NCBI GenBank assembly: GCA_029204225.1
Contig: CM055095.1
Location: 16,286,238-16,350,237, forward strand
Direction: 5' to 3'
Source: Diphasiastrum complanatum
Lineage: Eukaryota > Streptophyta > Lycopodiopsida > Lycopodiales > Lycopodiaceae
Length of the DNA stretch: 64,000 nt
The notes under the pieces are model-generated. The model worked only from the letters and a program-made list of their open reading frames with translations, was not told where the DNA came from and did not search any database. The first letter of the stretch is position 1, and every line of letters begins with the position of its first letter. Shown in pieces: positions 23,581 through 33,659 of the stretch. A program made the position numbers and the translations under genes.

Positions 23581-23970
23581 AGTTTTGATTCTTTAATCAA
23601 AATGCACAGATTTGAAATCTACGTAATGTAGTTCAAATTAACTAAAAAATAAAAATGCAATATAGAAAACTTTGAAATTTGTGTCCGGGTAGCATGGACA
23701 TATCCCATTGGTTTCTTCTTCCTGCCCGACACGTGCTAATCTGCCCGACGTCAATACCTCAAGTTAAATTTACTTGACTATGCTGGTTAGTATAATGAAA
23801 TTTTCTAACTATACTAGTTACAGTTATAGAAATATAGTATGTACAGTTACATAAAATATGGTATGCGCAGTAACTGTGACTATGTTGGCATTCGCATTAG
23901 ATTAAATGTGATACGAAAAATTAAGTATCATATCAGAGAGATTTTTGGCGCCCAAGCTTTGAAAATAGCA

Positions 23971-25343
23971 ATGGCAAGGAGACCCAGATCTACAATCGAT
24001 TCTGTGATTCTTTACAATGAGAAAGATGAAGCTGATAACTGGAAGCCAACAAAATATACGAAGAACTCATGGGTAGTGCTGCATCCATCATCAAAGGGCA
24101 ATTTTTGACAAAAGAAAAGAGCAAAAATGACTTACAAATCTTATTGGAAAGCAAAAATTTTGGAGTTTAAGACTACCCTGGGAGGTCAATCCATATCAGA
24201 AGTCTTAGTGCAACATGTATATATGCATTCAGAAATCAAAGTACATAATATCAATCCTCATGATCATAAAAAATGTAATTGTAAGTATATCAAAACATAT
24301 ACACTCTACAACAATCATAGGTGATTTCCTTTATTGATGCTCTTCAGATTATGATGTAAATGCCTCAACATTGTTTTTTTCTTTCAGATTTATATCCATC
24401 ATGCATAAGTGAATGGGAGCCCGCACAATCACTTGCAGGAATATTAGACGTGATTCACTCTGATGTTGGAAAGCTGCAATACAGAGGAAGAAGTCCAAAG
24501 GAACTTGCAGATTGTGGTATCTATTTTTATGAATCTTTATATACGCCACAAACAGATGGAGTTTTTGGCAAGCTCGAAGCAATTCCTTTGCCTAGTTTTC
24601 AAAGTGATGAGTGGCCTACTCCTGACAACATTGTTTCTGAATCCTTGAGATGCAAGCTACTCATTGATATTAGAAATGCTATGAAGATAAGCACAGGCTC
24701 AAAAATTATTCACCTAAGTTGGTTTATCTCATTGCATATATTTGTTGATTTTTTCTCGAGTGCTAGTGTTCGTAGGACACCAACTTTATTTGTTTGCAAG
24801 GATTTATCAGATGAGACTTTTTCAGATCTCATGGATCAAGGCTGGGATAGTAAAACAAATAATGACATAGATTGCAGGATCAAAAAGTCCTCAATGATCT
24901 TTCGTTATCATATCGAAAAGCAAATGCTCAGTCTCACATGTAGCTACCAGAGATACAAGAAAATTGAAGGTACATGGCTAACACTGGATCAAGACTTTGA
25001 ACTAAATGGTTACACAAACCGAATGGAGATAAGCATTATCTACAATGAGGAATATTTGACTATGGTTGAGGTAGGAGAGCATTGGAAGCTTGATTTTATC
25101 AAAACAGAGCTCATGCTATTACAAACCAATCTACCAACATATTTCAGATTTATCATCAACGGAAGACTCGTAAGTATTTTATGTTTATTGCCATTTCAAA
25201 ATAGAACAAAATAATAGAAAATGTCATCATTTACAATTGCACATTCACTAATATTTGCCATGTCACAGATGCGAAAAAGACAGGAGCTGATAACGTGCTA
25301 CAAAGATCTACCTACAACAATCACCATTGTGGGAGAACAATAG
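23971..25343 (+). pseudogene. Gene C copy I: BAH-like N-terminus plus unknown domain, three exons, one nonsense codon
   Basis: Predicted exons are 23971-24280, 24388-25169 and 25269-25343, with GT-AG borders and a total of 389 codons. The only defect seen is an in-frame TGA at 24106-24108. Exon 1 (SWVVLHPS, YKSYWKAKILEFK, VLVQHVYMHSEI) has the strand pattern of a BAH domain, a nucleosome or partner-binding module. Exon 2 (SVRRTPTLFVCKDL, MIFRYHIEKQM, LMLLQTNLPTYFRFIINGRL) is unrecognised. The whole gene aligns with 55204-56515, including the first intron at the same codon phase. It is tail-to-tail with H copy I, 196 bp apart. BAH assignment is tentative. Confidence 0.6.
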
Positions 25344-25538
25344 TTTCAAATAAACTTTAGTAAAAATCTGTGTATACACTCTTTCATTCAATAAATGAAA
25401 GCCCAAGTTGGGCATCTATACATGTATTTTGTGCTCCCAAATTCATAAACTTGAGCAGCATTTGATATATCAATGTATATTTTTCTATGAAGTCTATACA
25501 TGTATTTTTGTTCTATGCTATCTATATTTTTTCTGATC

Positions 25539-27164
25539 TTAATTTAGTATAACTACATCATCCTTTGCACCATCATCAATAATGGGAGGTTGAAGCCTTG
25601 CCCTAGCTAGTATACTCAAGAAAATTTCTTGTCTAAATCTGTACACCTGGCTTGATGTGTACTCAAGAAGTGTAAACTGCAAAATAGAATATTCATGTAT
25701 TGGTAATGGCCAAAAACATCACCATAATAGAAAACTAATCATGATTCCAAAATAAAAATAAACAGAATCTATTATCTTAGAAATATCAACATCTTGTTGA
25801 AGGTTGAACCACTCTAAAAACAACTTGGCATTGTATAATGTGTACCACCCACAGCTGAATGAATCATTTTGCTAGGGTGACTGCAAAATAATTCAGCACA
25901 CAAGAAATCAATTATGAAACAGAATGAATTGGATTGAAAATATTTCATTAGAATACTGATTTCAAAATGCTATTAAGAAAGACAGAGTTTACCTCCAAAC
26001 TGACGATCTGCCAGTCCACGGAATGGGGAACGTCTGTTGGAATATATTTACTTAGATATGGAAGGCATATATCTACATCCTTATGCGTATTTCTCGCCGA
26101 ATTCATCTTGACACAAAAACCTTTAATAATATTATTTATAGATCTCTTAATAGAGATCAGGTTTAAACTCCAGTGGTCACTACAAAATAAGATTGAAATT
26201 TCTTTAGCTTCAATTCTGAGAACTATTTCCATTGACAATTCCAATGTTAATGCATAAAACAGCAAGAAGCATTTAATATATCTTACTTCGTATGATAAGA
26301 TATGAGCATATACTTTGTTGCTGGTGTGAATCCACTTGTCAGACACTGTGACAATGTGTCATTATTCTCCTTGAAGGCCTGAAGCAGAAAGTTACTCAGC
26401 ACCAGCAACTCATTTGATGAATCTCTTGCAATGTCATATTGCAAGAGTGTAAGCCCGGACTCTATCACAGGATCATTGATAGGAGCCCATCTGACTTTAA
26501 TACTAAAATCAACTTCATCTAGTCTAAAGCAAAAAGGAGTACCAATAGTATCTATAGCATCGGATATGTCTTTCTCAAATTTAAGATAATCATCCGAATC
26601 TATATATGTATAAAAATTTGGGGGAGGAGGAGGAGGTGGATGTGTAGTATCTACAACAATTGAAGGGGTATCCAAAACAAGGTAGCTATATTTACAGCAT
26701 TATCAACAACAACGTTATCTACAATGGATTCCGGGTTAGGCTTCACAGAATCTGAAGGGTTAGGCTTCACTTTCTTAGGAGCATGCTTGGGGTTTAGGGT
26801 TTAGGGTTTAGGGTAAAAAATCCTTGGGCATTATGGTAACCCTCTTGAAATGGATGGCAAGCAAAAAAGAATCCTCAAAAAAAAGGCTAATGTAATCTTC
26901 AGTAGCCTCCTGAAGGCACTGAAGAGCACTAGGTGTGAATCTAACCAGTTGTCCGAGATCATTTCTTGTTATGTTTCAGACAGCACGGTAGAATGGAGCT
27001 CTTGGGATCAACAAAGCTGTTGATCTCTAATACTTGCGTATCTCAGAGAGCCACCTGCTGCGGTTGTGCGTTCTAGGTCTAGCGGGTGGTGTGATGGCAA
27101 CCGCAGGGGATGAGGATGAGCCAGGAGAGAAGAAGTCCCTCCTTGTCTGCTTTCTCCTATCCAT
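25539..27164 (-). pseudogene. Gene H copy I: histone-H3-like / Ulp1-like fusion
   Basis: Starts at ATG 27164 with MDRRKQTRRD, compared with ARTKQTARK of histone H3. Then comes a damaged H3 fold: [36 protein letters not shown] and [13 protein letters not shown], with two in-frame stops. A telomere-type repeat interrupts the fold end. The linker (KHAPKKVKPNP, then a run of prolines) leads to DSDDYLKFEKDI and an Ulp1-type protease core: YMLISYHTN, intron 26286-26180, then DHWSLNLISIK and VKMNSARNTHKDVD. Another exon at about 25870 has QNDSFSCGWYTLYNAKLF, with Gln six residues before Cys as in Ulp1. His and Cys are present; the catalytic Asp position reads Asn. The last exon ends at 25539. Confidence 0.75.
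26789..26813 (+). repeat. Interstitial plant-type telomeric repeat inside gene H
   Basis: GGGG followed by three perfect TTTAGGG units at 26793-26813. On the minus (coding) strand it lies directly after the codons MPKDFL, at the end of the histone fold, and replaces the last helix that the other H copies keep. It looks like telomeric sequence placed at a repaired break. Confidence 0.85.
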
Positions 27165-27245
27165 GGATGTGTACTATGTGATAGCGGACTTGTGCGTGAC
27201 GGTTAGGATGACCAGGGAGGGATGATAAAGAACTCGCAGAGGACC

Positions 27246-27954
27246 GATATGTGCGAGCCGAATATCAGAGAGAACGACTAGTTTTGAGGAAAGACGCACA
27301 AGTGCGATATGGGGTGACATGTAGGCAGATGTATCATACCTGTGAACATGGAAGGCAGTAGGAGGAATTTCGATTGTGAAGGACGCGCACAAGTGCGATA
27401 TGCAGAGCCTAAAAAAAAGTGAAAAAAATTCATCAAAGTTTGTGATTTTATATCGCGGTTCACACGTGCAAAAGAACATCCTGTCACACGTGTGAGAGTT
27501 GTACGAACAAATGCAAGAGTGACATGTGTCACCTTGTCACATTACACGTGTGAGATTTGTACGATCAAATGTGAGAGCGACATGTGTTGTTGAGCAAATG
27601 AATGAACATGCAACACATGTCCAGGTGTCATTTCACACGTGTGCAGGTGTCACCTCACACATGCCTGTGCCTGTAGTCCAATTGAAAGTTGACACGTGTC
27701 CTAAGTTCGTTGACCACACATGCAAAAATTTAGTATAAATGGCACGAAAACTGATTAATTTTTTATCTTTTTTGTTCTCAAAATTCGCGGCATATTGCTC
27801 TTGTGCGCTCGCATTGCCTTCCGTTTGCCTGCAATGGTACCTACTCGCGCACAAGTGCAATATTCGGTATCTGCCTGCCGTACATATCTCTCTTGTGTGT
27901 CATTTTGATAGTTAGTTTTGGTTCAGTTCTCCCTCGCGCACAAGTGCAATATTC
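27246..27954. promoter_or_regulatory. Bidirectional H/A promoter, subtype 1 iterated motif
   Basis: Between the starts of H (27164, minus) and A (about 27930, plus). Copies of CGCACAAGTGCGATAT or its reverse complement occur at 27295-27310, 27384-27401, 27792-27811, 27845-27864, 27884-27901 (degenerate) and 27933-27954. They cluster at both ends, in opposite orientation. The middle (27460-27720) is rich in ACACGTGTG and ACATGT palindromes. TATA-like strings are TATAAAT near 27733 (plus) and TATAAAA on the minus strand near 27446-27452. Likely binding sites for an element-encoded or host regulator; this is inference. Confidence 0.6.
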
Positions 27955-29402
27955 TTACTGAAAACCTAGACTATTTCCACAGTCTATTCAGGCCATATCT
28001 ACATGTTTTCAGGACTGCACAACCAAATTTTGACGTATTTTATGACCATTATGTCAGATTCAGAGATATACTTAGTAAGCATGTTTTCTCCATAGGTCCA
28101 CTCCAGTACATGCATTATACTGATCTTGTTCATTTCTTCCCAGCTTTTAGACATAGACTGGATAGAATGTTCACCAAATTGATCTTTTCAAAGTAGTTCA
28201 ATGTGTCCGTATTGCAACAAGAAATGTCGATTGGTTGAATTTTAGAGTGGTTTCGTACTTTTTCTGTTAGTTCAGATCCCAGATGATGATGAAGTTTCTA
28301 TTGCTGACCGTCCTTTTGCACCATCCTCTGTTCAGTCAGCTATTAAGGATATCAGTCACTTCCTTATCGACACTCCTGATAAGGAAAGTGACTTTATTGA
28401 TGTAAATACTAATGTTCTCCGGGATTCTTTCATTGGCCAAAATACATCTGATGATAAATCCAAATCTATGGAGGAGTCAAAATGTCTTTTCAATTTGCCT
28501 ATATATTATATTAATGACAATGTATATTTTACTACTGCTGATTTATGTAAATTTTTTGACTATCGTGAGGACGAGGTTCTATCTTTATTATCCGGCACAA
28601 TTTCCGAATTCTCCGACTTTGTAGATTTTGAAACAGATGACCTTGTTGTTGGTATTGATTTTGATGATGAGGAGGGACTTATGACCGGTGAAGAATGCCT
28701 GAATAAGACTTTATCAAATATAGCTAAGAATGGACGAGGCGAACCATCGGATGAAGAATTCACGGCATTTTAGTCCCAGATGGGCTTCCCTCGTCCATCA
28801 TTAATGCATTTCACTAATGATTCCACTTCAGTCGGTGGTCATTATATTGATCATCCTGATCTATTTGCTGCTGATGATGAAGAATGTGTAAGTGTTTAAT
28901 CTTCCTTGCATTTGAATGTTTTCAATCACTGAATGTGTTTTTTCTAACATATTTCCTATTGCAGGATGCTCTCATAATAGATGATTTTGCTGCAAGACGA
29001 GGTGGTTTCAGACAACATGCATCCTCGTTCCAGAGGGACAGTGGACTTGGCCACTATCTTAGGCATTTCCTGAAGAATGAGATCTGTATTGCTCATTTCA
29101 AGTTGAGCCCAGCCGGGGAGAGTCTTATAATGGCAGTTAGAGCTTTATCATTTTACCTAGGAGGACATAAATTTGTTAAGATGAATAAGATCATTTTTGT
29201 CAAAAGATCTTATGTTTTGAACATTTTAGGCTTTACTGATGGGAATGTTCCTTTAAGGAGCTCCCATTATTCATTGTATTACACTTATATTGAGCTTAGT
29301 GAAAATAAGGATAATGCACATCTATTAGATGCATACGCTAGCAGAGAATTTCTTCATGACAATACTGCCATAGAATCTGATACAAGATCTGGTGATGAAT
29401 AG
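27918..29402 (+). pseudogene. Gene A copy II: unknown acidic element protein, two exons
   Basis: No ATG is found at the expected start; the first codons overlap a promoter motif copy. NLDYFHSLFRPYLHVF and RLDRMFTKL match the other A genes. A stop at 28195-28197 and a frame change follow, then the Cys cluster CPYCNKKCRLVEF. The acidic middle (ICLNLP-like; EESKCLFNLPIYYI, SEFSDFVDFETDDL) ends at donor 28888. The intron 28888-28964 has a good GTAAGT donor and TTGCAG acceptor. Exon 2 (DDFAARRGGF, GESLIMAVRALSFYLGGHKF, IIFVKRSYVLNILGF) ends at 29402. No known family is recognised. It converges with B, which ends at 29541. Confidence 0.65.
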
Positions 29403-29540
29403 TTGACACTTTGTATTTTGGTATAATACAATCAATACATTTACATTAGGTATTTCTCATCTCTTGTTCAATGAATTTGCAAAGCAATTCTGAACATGTC
29501 ATGATTTGATGACAATGATGATTTTCTACTCATCAATCAT

Positions 29541-31080
29541 CTAATTTCCTCTTCTTGTATGAACGCATGCTTTTCTAAACTTGTTATATTGTGTGGACTT
29601 TGTTATATGTCGAATCTGAACTCTGCGGTAGAACCACTGAAACAATTTAAAAATGTAGTTTCGTTTTTCATTGGTTCCTCCATGTTGTGTATTTCGATGA
29701 AATGCTGCTCGTGCTTGCCAGTGTGACTTCTCCATCTCTTGTGATGACCATACACTCAAGCTTCCATATGTATTTGCAAAAAATGTTATATGATCTCTTA
29801 GTATGTGCTGCATATGTCAAAATCATAATGTTAGTCTTATGTTTGGATCTAAATATATATATGAAAATTTGAAAGCATTTTGAAAATTTTATACTAACCA
29901 TGTAATGAGTGATGTGATCTTCTCCCCATGCTTTTGATACTGCATTAACAAACTCGACACAAGTCCTTTGGACAGCTTTCTTATCAATATCGGAGTATTT
30001 TTCTTTTCTTAAAATAGCAATCACTATCACGCTTTTTTCATACATCAACTTTTAGTACTCTGGTTTTGCCATCTTTCTCGAAGTCCTGAGTGGCAGCAAT
30101 AATATATGTCCAGACTGAGTGTTGAATATTAGAAGCCTTACCAGTATGATTTGATAGAAAACAACGTGCTTTTGCTCCTCCTATGCTTGGCTTAGTTGGC
30201 ATGTTCCCATTCTTTCTTGAAAGCTTTTCATCTTTTCGAATTTTGACATGTCCTCTATGGAGTCTTGCTTTTGATAAAACATCTTCTAATCAAGAGATAG
30301 CTTCCTTTGTTAATGATGCTGGCTTAGTATTCCAAGCAAAAACTATATGAAGATAAATGATCTTTTCTATTAATCTAACTTCTGCATGATGAGTGCAAAC
30401 ATGCACGTCTTTTAAGGGGATAGGCAGCACAGGTTTCCAGTTTGGATCTGCATATTCTCTAGTAATTTCTATACTCCTAGTACATCTTTTGTCATTTTCA
30501 TGCAGTACAAACAAGGGTGTTTTGATGTAGCACCGTGAGAGACATTATACATACATTTCAATGTTCTCAAATCACCTGCTAAGTGCCATTCAACATTGAA
30601 GTCTCCAACTCCTGGAACATTGAGAAGTTAGTCCTCCATCCATATGGTCCTTGAGAATATCCATGATAATATATCATGATCCTCTTTCAGCACCTGTCCA
30701 AAGAATTAATCAGACTTAGTTTACAATGTATTAATACTATTCAATGAATGTAATGTAATAATGAGGCTAGTTACCTAAAACGCTGCCAACCACCATATAT
30801 CATTTTCTGACTAGACACTGAATTTGAAATCTTCTTGGTTCTCTGTTTGTGATAGAGCACCATTCATGAAAGTTATACTAACACTCTCCATCTTCTGCTC
30901 TTTCACAATTTCTGACTCATCTAACTTAAGTACTATGATTATTTTGCCATTCACCTTTTCATAGGTTATATCATAGAATGTGACGATGTATCTCAACAGG
31001 TAATTTAGATCAACAAATAAATTGTTTGATGAATTATAGAATATCGATCTTCCATCAGTTTCATATACCTCCTCAATATG
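29541..31080 (-). pseudogene. Gene B copy III: RAG1/Transib-like DDE transposase, broken
   Basis: Minus strand. NNLFVDLNYLLRYIVTFYDI and VLKLDESEIVKEQKMES are followed by NDIWWLAAF at an exon end (about 30777). The next exon has DHDILSWIFSRT, GDLRTLKCMYNVSHG, KHPCLYCMK and frame breaks. 30048-29900 has FVNAVSKAWGEDHITHYM. The last exon (29813-29541) has GSLSVWSSQEMEKSHWQAR and LFQWFYRRVQ. These match B at 54661-52810. The N-terminal third is missing and is replaced at about 31080 by the promoter of H copy II. Several stops. The Glu helix resembles the RAG1 catalytic-Glu region (known-family recollection). Confidence 0.7.
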
Positions 31081-31092
31081 AAATGGAGTTCG

Positions 31093-31930
31093 CTATGACG
31101 CGAGATGGAAAGAAGTTGCCCCAAAATCAAACAGTCCTCACGTGATGGCGATATTGGTGACTGACAGGATATCACAGTGACGCGAGGGATACAAGCTCGT
31201 ACAGACTGTGACCTAGATTTTCTCGTGGTAGCAATATTGCCTAGAACAGGAAGTGTGGACACAAACAAGAGCTACGGGGAGTGAAAATCGAAAACTAAGC
31301 GATAGTTGTAAACTGATCGAACAACATTTATATAGCTAAAACCAATAAAATCCAAGCCGTACACGCATTGATCCAACAACGGATCAGATCTCACATGCGT
31401 AATGTAATCGTCCACATGTGCTAGTCCACACGTGCAACAATACACGTGAATTTGCCATTCGGACATGTGCCCACACGTGCGAGAATGCACGTCAATTTAC
31501 CATTCGACCCCATGTCCACATGTGCAGTTTTACATGTGTGAGTCCACACGTCATTTTTTGATTCGGCCACGTGTCGCAAGTGCACACATGTGTGAACTTT
31601 TTTTGGCTATATAAGTCCATTCCCCATGATTTTTTAGGTTTTTGTTCAATTTTGGTTTCTTCCTGGAATGCTACCAGAGTACTTGTAGACCCGATATCGC
31701 CATTATGTGAGGACCTCCCCCCCCCTCTGACTCAGCTCCTTTCTCGCGTCATAGTGATATCAGCTCATAGTTTTCACTATCGGCATCACACGAGAGAACC
31801 CAATATCGTGTGATGTACCGCTATCTTCGCGTCGTAGAGATATCCATCTGTACCACCCAATATCGCCATCACGCAAACATGTCTATCATTCATCACCATG
31901 GTAACACTCTCTCGTCTGGTAGAGATATCC
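31093..31930. promoter_or_regulatory. Promoter of H copy II, subtype 3 iterated motif
   Basis: Two clusters of GATATC-type motifs with the GC-rich half TATGACGCGA or CATCACGC: 31140-31157, 31168-31185 on the left, and 31693-31712, 31743-31761, 31826-31844, 31859-31874 and 31909-31930 on the right. The last copy ends 8 bases before the H start codon. Between the clusters (31390-31600) CACGTG and ACATGT palindromes abound. TATATAA-type boxes occur near 31605 (plus) and 31330 (minus). The layout is that of the H/A promoter at 27.2-27.9 kb with a different half-site. Confidence 0.6.
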
Positions 31931-31937
31931 GACCTCA

Positions 31938-33220
31938 ATGGCTCGGATGAAGCAAACCGCTAGGCTAACTAGCTTTGCTGAGCCAGTCCACTGAACCTGT
32001 ACGTCCGCAAAGACATGGAAGACCTCGTCGTCCATGGTTGAGGGACATTAGGGGGTTACAAAAGAGCACCAAGCTTCCGATCCTGAAAGCAGCCTTGTAC
32101 TGGGCTGTGAGGGAGGTCACGCAAGATATGACTACTCATCTGCCCTATGCAGTGAGGTGGAATATCATTGCTTTGGAGGCATTCCATACTGCATACGAGG
32201 ACTTCCAGAATAAAATGTTTGAGGATTCGATCTTGTGCTCGATACATGCCAAGAGGGTGACACTGATGCCCAAAGACATGCCATGAGGCTTCGGAACACC
32301 TATGACAACATTTTTAAGTCTGGCTTCACACAGAGGCAAGTTCCTCTTGAAAGGGGGCTTGTCCCATCCCAAAAATAGAGAAAGCAGACACAACCCAAGC
32401 GTTCAAAACCCCAGCCTAGGTCTCCCAGCTCTTCACCCTTGCCTCCTCCCATTAAAAAAGATGTGACAAGTACATCGGCAATTCCATGGGTTGAGAGTCC
32501 TCCCGTAACTCCTAGGATCTTGAAATCCAAAGTTCTCCTTCTCAACATGCGGATGATTTAAATAAATACAATGGTGGACAAGATTGTTTCTGATGTTGAT
32601 GCAACTGATAAAGAGTTGCATATCAGACTCCCCAATGATCCAAATGACACATTCTTTGATTCTGAAAGATACATTGATTTTGATATGTATATAGAAAAAA
32701 ATAGATGATCTTGGAGGAGAGTTTATGTTTTGTATATATGATATTAATTTTAGAATGCATATCAAAGACCCGCATTGTAAGGAGCTAAAGGAGAAGACCT
32801 CCCATATCTCCGACATAGTTGCTGAATCTAGGTGTGTATACTATGTACATAAATACAAATATACAATCACGAAGGAGATTTTTGTTGTATCTCTATTTTT
32901 TGGGCATCTGTTGCATAAAGAGAGGAAAGCCAAAAGGCTCTTCAGGCACACAAGCAAGGAGGCATCAATATTCATCATCCCATACTGTGCAAAGTAAGAT
33001 ATTTTTTTTTTGGAAACTCTTATAGATTTTAGTAATTTATTGCTTCTCATTTGTTGGCAGCAAACATTGGAGCGTGCACATAATATCTTTGAAAGTGGAT
33101 TCTGCTGGAAGCTGCACACCTGTGTGCATGACAATGAATTCCTTGAATGCCACCCATTCCATTGTTAACTCCATGTACAAGAGAATGGTGGGGCTATTGC
33201 CAAGCCAGATGGGCTGATTG
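31938..33220 (+). pseudogene. Gene H copy II: histone-H3-like / Ulp1-like fusion
   Basis: Begins MARMKQTARLTSF, the best match to the H3 tail in the window. A one-base frameshift near 31975-31995 leads into the fold: WLRDIRGLQKST, AVREVTQDM, then MFEDSILCSIHAKRVTLMPK, nearly identical to the H3 segment before its last helix. Another shift at 32283 leads to MRLRNTYDNIF and a basic, proline-rich linker. KIDDLGGEFMF, CKELKEKTSHISD and SIFIIPYCA lead to intron 32994-33060 and then NKHWSVHIISLK and CMTMNSLNATHS, an Ulp1 core with His retained and Asn in the Asp position. The Cys exon was not found. Several stops in the linker. Confidence 0.75.
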
Positions 33221-33224
33221 TAAA

Positions 33225-33640
33225 TATTAACTTAGAGATTGTTGATGAAAAGGTAAAAGGATCTTTTCACGTTTTTTATTTACATGATGGCATGGAGTTT
33301 AAAATTAAACTCACAGACAACAACGGTCCAATCACAAGTCAGGACCCTGCCCGGTGGGAGTTTTGAATTGTATAAAAATATGATCAAAAAGTTCCAAAAA
33401 AATCTGTGGAAATTGCAGATCCTGTAGCAACCTTCTGAGCCAAATTATCTCCTTCACTGTTGATGTAGTTGCAACGTATTCAGATTATGTAGAGGACAAC
33501 GAAATGCATTTCGGCTTTCTACTGTTCCATAAAATGGGTCCTCCTGCAAGGAAACAAATGTAACATGATGTGGATTTTTTGGTGTCCAAGTCTCCTGTCC
33601 AATCTGAATCTGAATAAGTGATTAGTGAAAGTACAGCTTC
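33225..33640 (+). pseudogene. Unrecognised coding relic downstream of H copy II
   Basis: Two stretches look coding: EIVDEKVKGSFHVFYLHDG and EFKIKLTDNNGPI at 33230-33365, and SQIISFTVDVVATYSDY with FGFLLFHKMGPPARKQM at 33417-33563. They resemble nothing else in the window and may be a different gene fragment. No family assigned. Confidence 0.35.
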
Positions 33641-33659
33641 TGTATTATCGTTATAGCTC

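Noticed and set aside
23971-24000. H3-tail mimicry at the start of gene C (MARRPRST)
   Set aside because: Only Met-Ala-Arg is shared and the other C copy starts differently, so this is likely chance.
20150-33220. Interpretation of the histone-like genes as an endogenised giant virus
   Set aside because: Some giant viruses carry histones, but these genes have plant-type introns, a DDE transposase and multi-copy promoter structure, and no capsid, polymerase or packaging gene is visible.
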